Notes under the pieces: generated by a model
The model's input: only the letters and a program-made list of their open reading frames with translations
What the model was told of the DNA's origin: nothing
The model's database searches: none
NCBI RefSeq assembly: GCF_910592395.1
Contig: NC_088314.1
Location: 15,537,998-15,601,997 of the forward strand
Direction: 5' to 3'
Length of the DNA stretch: 64,000 bases
From: Lineus longissimus
Taxonomy: Eukaryota; Nemertea; Pilidiophora; Heteronemertea; Lineidae
Shown: one piece after another, positions 32,255-44,900 of the stretch
How the letters are laid out: each line of letters begins with the position of its first letter
Numbering within the stretch: position 1 is the first letter of the stretch
Program-made: the position numbers and the translations under genes

Positions 32255-32509
32255 TGATCCTTTATAACATCAACAAGAGTCAGAGGAAAATACAATCAAA
32301 TGACGGGTGTGTTTCACCCTTAATAGAACAAAAGTTAGATTTATCACCAGTGACGAATGACGACGAACGACAAAAATTCAATTCGTCATTCGTCCTTCGT
32401 GGTTCACAATTTCTGATTTCTTTGACATACAAGGCAATCGACAAAGAACGAATGAGTTCTCACAGCAGATGGCACAACAAATCACAGTCATGCATGAAAC
32501 AGTGATCGA

Positions 32510-34678
32510 AATGCACCAATATTCAGACTGGTATATATGTCTCCTATTTCCCGCAGTTTACTCCCCGAATGTACCCTTATGATAAAAAAAACATGGTATT
32601 ATAGTTTACAAAAGCTACTGAAATTTCGGAAATTTTGGCCATTGGTGGATATAAATGAATTTGTAATACAATGTAGTATTTTTTAAGAACTCCTTACGCC
32701 GATTTTCAAACCGAACACCCAACGACGAGCCTCGCGTCATCAAATTTGCGCTGGAATTTAGGACATGATTGGCAATTCGCCGCTCGATCGCTACATAATA
32801 CTAACGCATCGCAGGAGCCTGAATTTTCTCACATCTTTTCTCGAGAGGGAGTCAATGTTCATTACTGCTCCGCCGGTATGGTTGGGACAACTGGGGATTG
32901 AGCTATTTTAACCGTTATCATACATTGAGTCAAATAATGTGAACATTTAATAATCTTGATTTATTCTCAAAATCACATATAAATTTCATGCGAATTGCCA
33001 TTATAATATGTACAATTAATTTCATGCAAGCATCAATGACATACATTCGCCAAGACTTTCTTCAGCAGTTCCATACGTTCATTGCTTTAAATCTCAATTT
33101 GTTTATCGTCTCGCCATAGTTTCACGTTTTGGCAAAGTACAAACGGATCACCTGTTTTTCGCTCCTAATCTCTTAAAAAATTGTTTCTTCTATTTCTGTT
33201 GATATTTTGGAAAATGAAATGACACTCTTTGGTGGTGATTTTGTCAATGAAGTTTGAATCGTACTATCTCTCTCTGCATGCTTTTACTCGGGAAAAACGT
33301 TATGTATTTTCTGTAAAAACTACTGATTCCGACGAATTTGCTAAAGCAGGAATATCTTTTTACGTAAGAAACACAAATACTACTTCCTAACACTATGCGA
33401 ACATCAATGAATCAAATTTGGTACGGTTAATAATGAAGCTTTTTACATAGCGCTGTCCATGGTCTCCACGAATGCGCTTCACAAGCAAATGCCACCATAA
33501 GATTTTCACAGAGGCGTCTTGGGTGTCATGTGTCTGCATTCATTTAACGCTTGCTTTAGCTCGACCCATGATGAGACACGAAACCGTGATCAGACGTGGT
33601 TCCAATCTATACCTGTGGACTGACACTCGGACAAGCGCTCCTAATGCTGGTAGCAGCAGACGCTGATAGATTGCGATGGCTAGAACTGTTTCGAACGTTG
33701 ACGTTAGTCCGGTTTAAAATTGGAAGAGCTACCAGTGGCAACCTTTTCTATCTATATTAGAGGCTTAACCTGAGCCACGACGCCTTATTTGATGATGGCA
33801 AAGTTGTTGTTTTCTTCTTGAGTTCTTAAACTTGTCGTTTTTTCGCACTGCAGTGTTGTCATCGAAACACGTGGAATCTGCCGTCCAAGCGTTCAGCTGG
33901 TGAGTAATACTAGATTTTGAACAAATGTTTGGAGTAAAACATTTATGTATGGTACCGAAAAATCTCAATGTAGATACAACACAATGTTTTATTGCGACCT
34001 TTCGTTTAACTTATCACAAATTTTCCAATCTGATTACAAAATCTGAATTTTTTAATTGAATTGCACATATCATGCCAAAATGAAACTTGTTTTTCCAAAA
34101 CAGTTTTCATTCAGAGCCCTAATGCCGGTCCGTACCTGATCTTTAGCTCGACATTCGAACTTGGAATGTTCTTGTGATTCTATGAGGGCAGTCCAAAATT
34201 GCATTCATATAAGCCCTATGAACGAACCGGACCCGCTGATGAGTTGTTTTCCTCGGGTGATGCGCAGGTAGAGAGCTGACTTGTGATACCTGCAGTGTAT
34301 AGGTACCTTGGTTTGGACTTCGAAAATATTTTGGTATCTACAAGCAATGAGATTCTTTAGAAAAATTTCAAGGAACTTCAATGGACTCCGAAGAATTGAC
34401 AATTCAGAATAGAGACCTATAGGGACTGTAGCAAAAACATATTGCGCCAACAAAACCGAAATGATTTAGTTTCTCTCTTTTGAGAAACATATTGATAAAC
34501 AGACTGAAAAATATCCGAGGCAGCTCCGCCGCTTGTTTCAGTCTCAAGAAGTTGATATTTGAATATGCTTGAATCACCTTAAATTGTTTTAATTGAAACA
34601 AAAGAATCATTTGATCTTTTCCCAAACGAAAATGAAACAGTTCATTTTTGCATGTATTAGTTTTACTACCGTCCCTGA
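32510..34678. other. Intergenic, nothing securely recognised
   Basis: AT-rich. One plus-strand segment (33851-33900) has an acceptor and a GTGAGT donor but no clear frame or partner. I see no repeat matches. Confidence 0.3.
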
Positions 34679-35119
34679 AGCCCGCAGCACACTAGCCGCC
34701 AACTTTGGCGACAAGAAGCGTTCAGCTGACGCCTCTCGACGCCGAAGTTGGCGGCCAGTGGATCCCGGTCAGAGCACACCTGCCCAGAATCGGCGTCCAG
34801 TAGCGTCCTTTCCGCCACTTTAGGCTGCCATTTTGAAATCATGTGACATCAAGACGCATACTGATTGGCCATAGCCTCGCCGCCGACGCCAATTCAGGCG
34901 GCAATCCGTAGCACACCTGGCTTCTTCTTGCGTTCAAACGCGGCGACAGGCGTCAAAAATCAAACATGTTAGATATTTGGCGTTTAGTTGCGGCAAGTGG
35001 CGGCAAGTCACGTTCGCCGACGCCGTTCGTAGCAGACTAGGGATATTTCAGGCGTTCAGGACTCTTGCGGCAAAAAACGCTTGTGAACACCGAAGTTGGC
35101 GGCTAGTGTGCTACGTGCT
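34679..35119. mobile_element. MITE family A, copy 2
   Basis: 441 bp with ends AGCCCGCAGCACACTAGCC and, reverse-complemented, AGCACGTAGCACACTAGCC. Opposite orientation to copy 1 (521-928), and about 33 bp longer inside. Confidence 0.78.
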
Positions 35120-35942
35120 TTAGGCCTGCCACATGTAAACATGATAAGGAACGCATGGTCAGTGGCGATGTCTTGAAAGTTGCTTGCTAAACCTACAAGT
35201 TCACTTGATATGGTGGCAGGGAATTGGCAACACAAACAAATCCTAACTCTTTCTGACTTTTCTGTTTACCCGTAGTTTTTTTTTGGGGGGGGGGGGGTGT
35301 TTCTATAACCTATGATTATTCACGACTTTTCAAGCTTTAATGAGATTTCGTTCGTATATTTGACGGAAGTTCCCGCAGATTTTATAAGATTTGGAAAACG
35401 AAGCCACCATCATCTTGATAGGTATTTACATGTACATCTCGAAGCAATAATAAGCACATTCTTCATCTAAATATATGTACAGCTACTTTTTTCATATTTA
35501 CATATGATTTTCATATAACAGTCAGATTATTTCAGTTTAACATTTATACATAAATTCAGCTTACTGGTAACATTTATCCATCCATATACCCATGTACATG
35601 TACGCATGACTTTTTTATCTTACTCGATAATCGTGTCTATAAGATCACTTGCTAAAACCTTTAGGATATCTGTATCCCAAATACCGCAGACTCTGATCCC
35701 TTCCAATTATCAAGTTTAGATTAGCGAGAATCTATAATACTTGCAATTACTTTTAAAACATTTCCTCACACACTGGTACTGCGGTCTTCAAGTCTGCGAG
35801 AATCTAACGCATTTACGGTTTGAGTTCTTAATAGTGATTGCATGGTCTTACAGAGGCGATGACAGAGTTTTTATGTTGTTAACATTCCAGCGACAAGCTA
35901 TAAGCCAACACGGTATATCATATTTTTCATCTTCTGTGTGTA

Positions 35943-35975
35943 TTACTGCAGTGGATCCATGTACTCGTCTGGTTC
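35943..35975 (-). CDS. TSP1 gene: putative terminal coding exon
   Basis: Acceptor CTGTTTTCATTACAG in phase 0, followed by [10 protein letters not shown] and TAA. Ten codons are too few to prove anything alone. The strong acceptor, the phase match and an acidic tail with a Y-M-D-P motif, as in cytoplasmic tails that recruit SH2 proteins, make it a reasonable last exon. No AATAAA is evident close by. Confidence 0.4.
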   Translation of the reverse strand, partial: EPDEYMDPLQ

Positions 35976-38900
35976 CTGTAATGAAAACAGAATTACATCA
36001 GTGTGAGAATTCACTTGACAGATGGGACTACGCATTGGAACGTATTCCGCTTCTTCTTATTTTGCAGTGGAATATTCTTGGAACACGTACAGTGGAATTG
36101 GGGAATGCTCGTTACAATAACAGGGATGAGGTGAATGCCTGAATACATTGTTATTATCAAAGAAAATATGGATAGCATTGTGTTTCATAGAAGAGGAATA
36201 ACTTACATCGAACAGTCTGTCAGGAAAATTACCACACCATGTCCCGAGATTATTATTACCAGTGTACAAACGAGCATGCAATATCTCCCGGAAGTAGAGT
36301 CCATTGGTCACATTCTATTTTTACGAAGGGTGGGGTATTTTAATGCGAATCAGCTATTTTTCAACGGGCTATATCCCGTCGGCATTAATATGTGCACTTG
36401 TCCACCCTACACAACAACGAATTGGGCCATTGGAATGTACGTCCTGTTAGTATACATGTATAGCAGGCTCTGCTTATGACGAACTCGTACACAGTGATTA
36501 AGTTATTATTATCCGAGCACCAGTTGTTTGATAATGTAGAGATAAGTTAAGTTAACGTCAACATTAGTGACCTACTACTTTGGACAACTTGGCCGGGATG
36601 CGAATTTTTTTTTTCCAAACACGATATCCATTAGACTTATTTAAAGCTCTCTAATTGGTTGATATCATAGTGCGTCATCACTCCTTATATGGAACAACTT
36701 GGAGCGAAGATGCTCTGTACAATTTGCAATGATGGTGACTTTGAACAATCAATGGATTTTAGGCTTTAGATCTATTGAAGATCTGCATCAGGTAAGTGAA
36801 ATTTAATGTCTTAGGTTTAGTAGAAGCGCCTAATCGAAGAAATCGATTGGCAATTTGTAAACGCTGGAGCCAATTTTAAAGCCTGTAGGCCCTAGGCCTA
36901 GGCCAAGCCTCATCACAGGCAGCTACCGTATGCTTCTAGCTAGGCCTACCCATTGCAATAATATGGCCTAACGTTAGACTTAGACTTAGAGACTTCGGCT
37001 AAACAAACAGCACAGACATACATGATGATGATGGGAGGGGGTATACCCTAGGCCTACACCCATATGGGGGGGGGGGGCTTTTATGCTGGCCTTGGACTAT
37101 TTAGGTCCATCTCAGCTATGTATCGCTATGGAATTCTGTAATCACAATGATCAGTATGTAAAATGACTCGGCCCATAAATGGCTTTAAAAATCAATATGT
37201 TTGTCACGTGATTGTCTGGAGTGGTAGGTAATGGTTACACATTAGTAGTATTACTTCCTTCCCCTCGTGTAAGGTTTTTCCTGTGTTTAAATATGCACCA
37301 CTTTCTGCTTTCAGAAATTACTACCTCCAGATTATGAATACAAGCAAGGAGGATACCGCGGTGACGTCATATCACGTGAGCACATCCCATATTGGTGATC
37401 GCTATGGCCAATCAGATTCAGTCTACTGACAGCACCAGCACTGAACACATCTCCACGTCCCACTGTCTGGTGCGCTCCTGTACACAAAAACACCAATAGA
37501 CATGAAATATTGCAATACCTAGTATGGATTCTTCCTGTGTAAAATAAAATTTACAGAGCAGATTAACTTCCACGAATAAAAAAGACGTTTGGCGTGGCCA
37601 AAGTGCGGAAATAATGTCTCCGCTAAAATACACCACGAAATACACTAGGTAATGCACTACGCGATACACGGTAGAGATGCAGTTGAGTTTGTTATTGTTT
37701 TGACTTAGAAGCCCGCCCATATCATAATATATTCATGTATTCATGAAGTATGAACTCATTTCTGTCCCATACAACTCTAAGAACAGTCAATTTCTCCTTT
37801 AATCATCACCGAAACCGCGATATCGCAGGAAGATTTCGTTCTAGTGTCCGAAAATGCATGATCTATACAGGGGCGCTAACTCGACAAATAGAGGGGATCT
37901 ATGGGGATCTATGCGAGTTTTAGGTCCTACATGTCTCGAACTTGTAAAATCTGTAAACATGCCTCCAAATCCCATTATGATAATGAAGAGATTGCCCCAT
38001 ATCTGGGAGAGTGTTTTGAAACCATCGCTAATTTTGGAAGATCGGTGCCCGGTTATTTGGCTTTAAAAACCCTATTTTTCCCCATCAAAACAGCACTCTT
38101 CATTATTCAAATGATAACTTGTTGTCTGAAGACTTATTTCATAGCAGAAAAGTACTAATAACTCTGATTTGATGCGAAAAATCTAACTTTGTTTGATGAC
38201 TTGATTTTCCCTTGGCCGTGGATCGAGTTTGTTTACAACATGCAGCGCCATCTTGGAAAAGCAGTGACGTCACCGCGGTATCCTCCTTGGAATACAAGAT
38301 CTGCTCCTTGCAGATTAGCAGTCCGACGCGCTAACCATTAGGCCACACTAGTTGTTCCATATAAGGAGTGGTGACGCACTATGATATCAGCCAATCAGAG
38401 AGCTTTAAATAAGTTTAATGGATATCACGTTTGGAAAAACATTTCGCGGCCGGGATTGTAGACAGCCCCCATTCCGTCCATTACTGGTGATTGGTGCCAT
38501 CTATACTATTGCGTCAAACTCCAAATAGCGCAACTCCTGAATGAATGCGTCTTACTAAGTGACAGCAACAATGTTAGCAGCTATCAACAACTCGATGGAA
38601 ATCCAGCTTATCATGACATGTCGAACATTTCAAGCATGTCGACATCAAGCATTTGAATGTTCATACTGTTAACAATCTGTCGCCTTCAAGTTATTTACCG
38701 TATTATTCATTGCTTCACCAACCAAGCCTACTTAGTCTCACTTGCACTGCAGTTAAGCTCCTCCTACTTAAAAAATATTCCTGTTTCAATCCTTACTATT
38801 CAGCCAATAATATAATTTCTTCATCCCTTGTATGTAATGTTGTTGTCATTGATAATTAAACAGAGTTAGTTAAGATGTAGCACTGTACACATCAAATGTT

Positions 38901-41900
38901 CTGTTGGTCACTCCTCTACAGTACCCCGGCTTAATACTTATATCGAATGTACGCAGTCACACAATGTACCCAATACAGTAGAACCTCTCTATTAAGGACA
39001 CCATCGTGACTGACAAGTGATGTCCTTAGTAGAGAGGTGTACTGATTAGAGCGGTCAAATGGAATAGAAACTACCAATTTGAGACCAAAACTAGTGTTCG
39101 TAAAAGAGACGTTATCCTTAATAGAGGGGTGTCCGCGGTAAGTATGTACGGATGGGGGGTACTGGAATGGAGCCGCAAAATCAGAACCTCCACGCCCCTC
39201 AAAAAACGTAGATTTACCTGATCGCAGTTGACGTCACTTCCGTCCGAGAAATCACCCGACCCGGGACCACCAACGCAGCTCTTTGTCTTTGTCTTCTCTG
39301 ATGGATTCTCACCTGAAGGGTTAAGAAGTTTTATGACTGTGACCAAAGTTTGTACGATTGCATTAGCATATAAATGTGCCGCTTATTCCACACTCATCCC
39401 AAACCTCCCGAGAATCAAACAGGTTATCAAACTTACCGAGCTGTCTTGAACTTTGAAAGGAGTATATTTTTCAATAATTTTGGAAAATATTTTAACAAAT
39501 TAAGTTTCATCCAAATTTTTTTCCAACCTGTTCAATTTAGTATGATCTACTTCATATCTGAGGAAAAACATGTCACTAATTAATCGCCTACAGTTGTAAT
39601 TGGTCTTATATTTGGTCAAGACATGCAAGAGAAAACAAACACACTTGTTGAGAAAACATGAAAAAAACTATTCCTGTAATTTCAATTGAGATTTTGTGAT
39701 TTTAAATATGTATCTTGCTCTCACCTGACGCAAATCCCATCGGAATAACACATCATACTAATAAATGCATAGATTGTCAATGCAGTCATTACATATTTGT
39801 CGCTGGGATTTGATCGGACATAGGCCTACCCCAAAACAATCGCCAAAACAGAATTTGATCCTCAAAATAAATGATATGCTCATAAGCGAGTTGCAGGGCT
39901 CCTCCAAAACGTATTTGAGTGGAGACAGGCCACTTTCTGATGATGAACAGGAGAACCACCCCATTGCATTTCGTTCATGTATTTAATGAATCCGACGGCA
40001 TCCCAACCATTCGTCTCATCTTGATATAAGTTACAATTGTCATGCTTCACCGAGCCCGGACATCCTAAAAGGACTCTATATGGAACACGGTTTTCAACTT
40101 TCGGTTAAATTTTCAGGGTCAAAGTTGTTTCAGTTAATAGTATCTAATCAGCATTTTGGTACGAGTAGGTATTGTTCTTTTGAAGCGGCCAAAAAAACAG
40201 CAAAGTTATAAACAATATAAAATACAAATGTTTTTTCTGTTGGTTATTCCTTCCACCAAATCCCGCATGCCCCTGACAGCAGCTTTATCGAACGCTCCAT
40301 GTGTCCATGCCTGAACTCCGTGCGGAAAACGGGTAATTGCTAGTTAAATTTAAATTGTTTAACAATGCTTAATGATAGTTGCATCAAAAAGATAATTGCT
40401 GATATATAACCTGTCAGGAATATTAATTAAATGTAACGTTTGCATGACACGCATAACATCTATCAATTGAGACAATAATTGAAAGTACAAAATAATAAAA
40501 CTAGATAAAAAAACCGCTAATTTCAAATACATAACCGGTCTGAAATATTATTCAAATTTTACATCATTAACTTCTAATACATACACGTTACAACGTAACC
40601 TCTTCGAATTGAAAACATCATTAAATTTTAACTCTTTCAGTATGTTTACACTTTTCGTGACAGATTCATGACACCCTCCCCCTCCCCCCCCCCCTCTTAT
40701 CAATATACAAAATACTCCACCTATACTGGTCGATAATCATGATAATGGGGTAATCACAAGATTAGGAACATCACTCTATCAAAGACCAGTGTCGAGTACT
40801 TTAGATGTCCGCACTCTAGGGCGTACTGTACCTGGCATCGCAGTGACATCAGTTTGAGGGTTCCTCACACATAGTAAACATTACCCCATAAATATTTGTA
40901 CATGCCTCTTGGTGATATGTGCTTATGTAGCGTTAGTTCAAGCAGAGTCTTTCAACTAAAGAATCGGGTCACGACAGGGTTCCTTGATCCCACAGCTCTA
41001 TCGGGCAATTAACTGGAAGCCGCGATGAAGCCCATTTTAATCAGCTACAAACTAGGCTGCCGGTTCAAGATGTTTTGATACAATCTATCAATTAATATTC
41101 TCCGTGTTTTTCGACAATCAGATGCACCCAGTTTGTTTCCAATTCGTTCTAGTACATTCTTCAGTAGTCTACTTTTCCTTTGACATAAATGTTATTTCTT
41201 CTTCTTCTATAATCTGTTCCTTCGAAACAATTCGATATTACATACTCTAGTTTATTGTTCAGGGGTATTTCACGATGCTTCAGTTGATCGATCTTGACAA
41301 CGACACATCGATAATATCATTTTTAGTTTTGGGCACCATTCACAGCCAGGTTGTTTTGGCTCTTTGCATGTTTGTTGACTTCCATTTGTCAAATTTCAAT
41401 ATCTTTTGCTGACCAAACAATATTTCTGGCATTATGCACGAGACTGTAAATTTATTTCGTATTCTTCATATAACACCAACTCCTCAACAGGTGAACGATG
41501 TCCGCCGAAGGGCTTGTACCTATCATTTCGTTCCATAGTATAATCAACAGTCAATGACTGCATTGTGAACGCGTGTATATATATCGAAGAACTACGGTGG
41601 CTGGGTAAGGATATCGAAAAAAAAAAATTCTCGGCGGGACGACTTATTATCTCGGGGGGGGGGGGGGGCGACTTATTATGTCGGGGGGACGACTTATTAT
41701 CTCGGGGGGACGACTTAGTAAGTCGGGGGGACGACTTAACCATGTTGACAACTTAATAATAATATTGCCCTACTGCCTTTTTCATGAATCAATTTTGAGC
41801 ATTATGTTTACAACGTAGTTGACAATAATTATAGTGAGAGAGATGAGACAGTCACAGCCAGGCCAAATCAGTCTTGGCTGCTCTGCCAAGTTGTCGACAT

Positions 41901-44900
41901 GGTGAGAGAGATGAGACAGTCACAGCCAGGCCTCGCCCTCGCTTTCATAAGTCGTCCCCCCGACTTAATAAGTCGTCCCCCCGAGATAATAAGTCGTCCC
42001 CCCGAGATAATAAGTCGTCCCCCCGACTTACTAAGTCGTCCCCCCGACTTACTAAGTTGTCCCGCCGGGATAATAAGTCGTCCCCCCGACATAATAAGTC
42101 GTCCCCCCCGACTTAATAAGTCGTCCCCCCCGAGATAATAAGTCGTCCCCCGACATAATAAGTCTTCCCCCGACTTACTAAGTCGTCCCCCCGAGATAAT
42201 AAGTCGTCCCCCTGACATAATAAGTCGTCCCCCCGAGATAATAAGTCGTCCCGCCGAGAATATTTTTTTTTCGATGTCCTTTCTCAGCCACCGTAGGTAA
42301 GACTGATTTTACAAATTTTTTTTCTTTCATATTTAGACGAAAAATATTTGGGATTAATTTATCATTATTATCATCATTCACTTGAATGTATGGGCTTTGA
42401 CGACGTAGTTCCACTGTTGTTGTTTTTAACTTGTGACTACATCTACGGCTTCTCTTTTCTTTTGATTCTTTCTGAAGTATTTTGCAATATGATGAATTTG
42501 TATATCTTCATATCCAACAAGCAACTGTGATTTTGAACACCTTTTTTTCGACCTCCCGAGAAAGGCTCTAATTATCGCGATCGATCCAGAATAAGTACAT
42601 GTACTTCATAAATCGAGAAATTTCATGGGAACAAAACATGTTCATGTTTAAAAAAATCATGTGATGATGTCCTTTCCCAGCCACCGTAGACACGTTAACT
42701 ATAAAGCTGCTTCAGTTTTAACTCACGTATATCTTTTCATGTTTAACTATAAAAGAAAATACAGCGATTTTCATCACTAGGACTGGCATATCATGTGTAA
42801 CTGGTCAGTGTCAGTAGTATCCCTGAGCCTTTACATATAGCTATACAGAAGGCCACTTTATTTTTTCTTTCAAAGAGTAGAGAATCATTTCACTTTATAT
42901 ACATGAAACGAAGACCGCTCGATTTGTTACATCAGTTAGTATAGTGGGTATCGCATCACCATTATGGGCCAAGTGGCTAAGGCATCCGCCTCGAGAACAG
43001 AACCTCTTTTTGATGCGGACAGTTGGTTAGCCGCCAGTGCTGGGCGCCTGGCATTAGAGATAGTAGTTAGGAAGTAAAGAGTGTCTCATTAGCCAAAGCT
43101 GGCAGACCCTTTCATTAGGGCTGACACTACACAATAAACAAAATTTTACTATTTCATACAATGTACATTGTATAGCTGGAATGAAGATCGCCGCTTTTTT
43201 TTTCAGTTCGCATCGTACCGCATCACCTTACAAAGCTATAATGCAGACCGCTGTGTTTCTAGTTGGTTTGCTCTTCTTGGGACTCGTCTTCGCTGGTAAG
43301 TCTCCACATAAGCCTTCTTTGTAAAAGGTGCATGTACATGAATATTCAGGGATTGCCATGAAGGATGCAATATATCGGGAGGCACAGAAAAAAGCATGCC
43401 GCTAGTAAAAGTTTGCTAATAGCCAACGACAAATCGACTAAAAGTACTAAACATGAATGTGAAAATACTAAAATTTGGGTACTATGTTGTACACAAACGA
43501 ATACGTTTGCAAAGGTATACCTTGCATACATTTTGTACAGTAACGAAGTTTAACGCTTTGTAGAGATTACGGCATGATGAGTTCGATATCTTATTGATAA
43601 TCTTTTCGGTCGCGTGATGACTCCTTAATTAATCTGAAGTAATACATTTTGGTGTGAAGATTAATGGTAAGATGTGTTCATTAATTACTTTCAACCACTT
43701 TGAACAGATATCAACGCCGAAACCTGATTTTTTTGTAGTTTAGATGACGTCAACAACTCAAAATATCTTCGAGACTGCAAGGGAGATGCCTGTTATTCAA
43801 ATTTGTTATATTCTATACTCATATTCAGTTAATTGCAAAATATATAGGACTGTTTCAATCATCGTCGCTAACATAAGATTTATTAAGGCCAACACATGTT
43901 TCATCTTTCATTTTAGATGAGGGGGCTGTCGATGAGAGCTTTGGAAAAAAATCGAGGGTGAGTACACTAAGCCGATATAATCAAAATAACAAATTTCAGA
44001 CATTATATACTTTTCATGTCAATATAAACAGACGTAAGTGTCGCCATTTATCAATTAGAGCTATAGCACATTTGCAAACATGTCTGGCGCCGTGTCGCGT
44101 AATATTCGTGTTCCATTCATATTTCGCGCCAATTGCCTAATCACCAAATTCAGAGCCGCCGACAACTCCAATACCGTACCAACACTTTTCACTGTCAGCT
44201 ATCAGCATGTACTTTTAAATTTCAGTGTTTAATTTTGTATCTATGACTACCAGTCTCATGCACACTGTTTGTGTTTTTGGTGCGTTTATAAAAAAATACA
44301 CTGCAACATCGGTATGTACCACGTAAGTCCCCTTTTCCTTAAAGGCGCTGTAAACGTTGATATCCCGACAAAACTACATGTATTTGCAAGAAGTTCACTT
44401 GTACTGCACTTCTTGTATGACCTGGCTATGTCAGAATGCCATGTGAATGTTAGAATTCCATCCGACTCAAATTCTTCTTTATTTTCAGATGCATACCTAC
44501 TGGTTCATTTTGTTTGGGCAAAACGCGATGCTGTAGTGATGTTGACTGCGGGTGGAGTCTCAGATGCGAAAAATCAAACCAGAAATAGAGTCTTCATCGA
44601 CTTAAATGTAGAGCCGGAATTAGATGCATAAATGAACAAAACTTGTTGTCTTTATTTTGTCAACTCCGTTCTGAATTTGCCTTTCTCAGCGGGTAGACGC
44701 TTTGTGGCAAACACAAGATTATTGGATTCACCTGGGTGCCTATCTATATTACCCAGGTTCCTATATTTCCATTATAATCAATTGGGAAGAGGTCAGTGGC
44801 TTCGTGGTTGGAGCGCCATGCTCATAATCGCTCTTTCCTCTTTGTGTCATTGAGCTTGCCCTCAGCCCAACTAACACCTCTTCACACTGGATTAAATGAC

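Larger units (their letters stand above)
36613..38435. mobile_element. Inverted-repeat element hosting MITE D
   Basis: 88-bp arms at 36613-36700 and 38351-38435 are reverse complements (GATATCCATTA, TTATTTAAAGCTCTC, CTCCTTATATGGAACAACT). Without the inserted MITE at 37345-38289 the element would be about 880 bp. It includes a tRNA-like segment beside the right arm and an ATG with 19 codons ending at CATCAG|GTAAGT near 36730-36790, which I do not treat as a gene. Confidence 0.75.

Noticed and set aside
33851-33900. Plus-strand exon candidate between a CTGCAG acceptor and GCTG|GTGAGT
   Set aside because: All three frames are open over 50 bases, there is no partner exon and the peptide has no features.
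35741-36479. Two overlapping plus-strand frames of 133 and 114 codons
   Set aside because: They overlap each other in different frames, have no domain, and lie opposite minus-strand exon candidates with better splice sites.
36730-36790. ATG with 19 codons ending at CAG|GTAAGT
   Set aside because: Part of the inverted-repeat element at 36613-38435. No following exon; likely chance.
18866-37720. Related frames of 85 and 100 codons at 18.9 and 37.4 kb that look like conserved paralogues
   Set aside because: They are conserved only because both lie in copies of MITE family D.
41868-42218. Repetitive minus-strand and plus-strand frames full of Ser-Gly-Gly-Arg-Leu-Ile or Ser-Pro-Arg
   Set aside because: They are the tandem units of foldback element 3 read in several frames.
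41592-42296. CRISPR-like array of about 20-bp units
   Set aside because: The units are contiguous without unique spacers, inverted at the centre, and the DNA is eukaryotic.
42963-43000. Functional tRNA-Ser gene
   Set aside because: Only the D-arm and anticodon arm can be recognised; no T-arm or closing acceptor stem.
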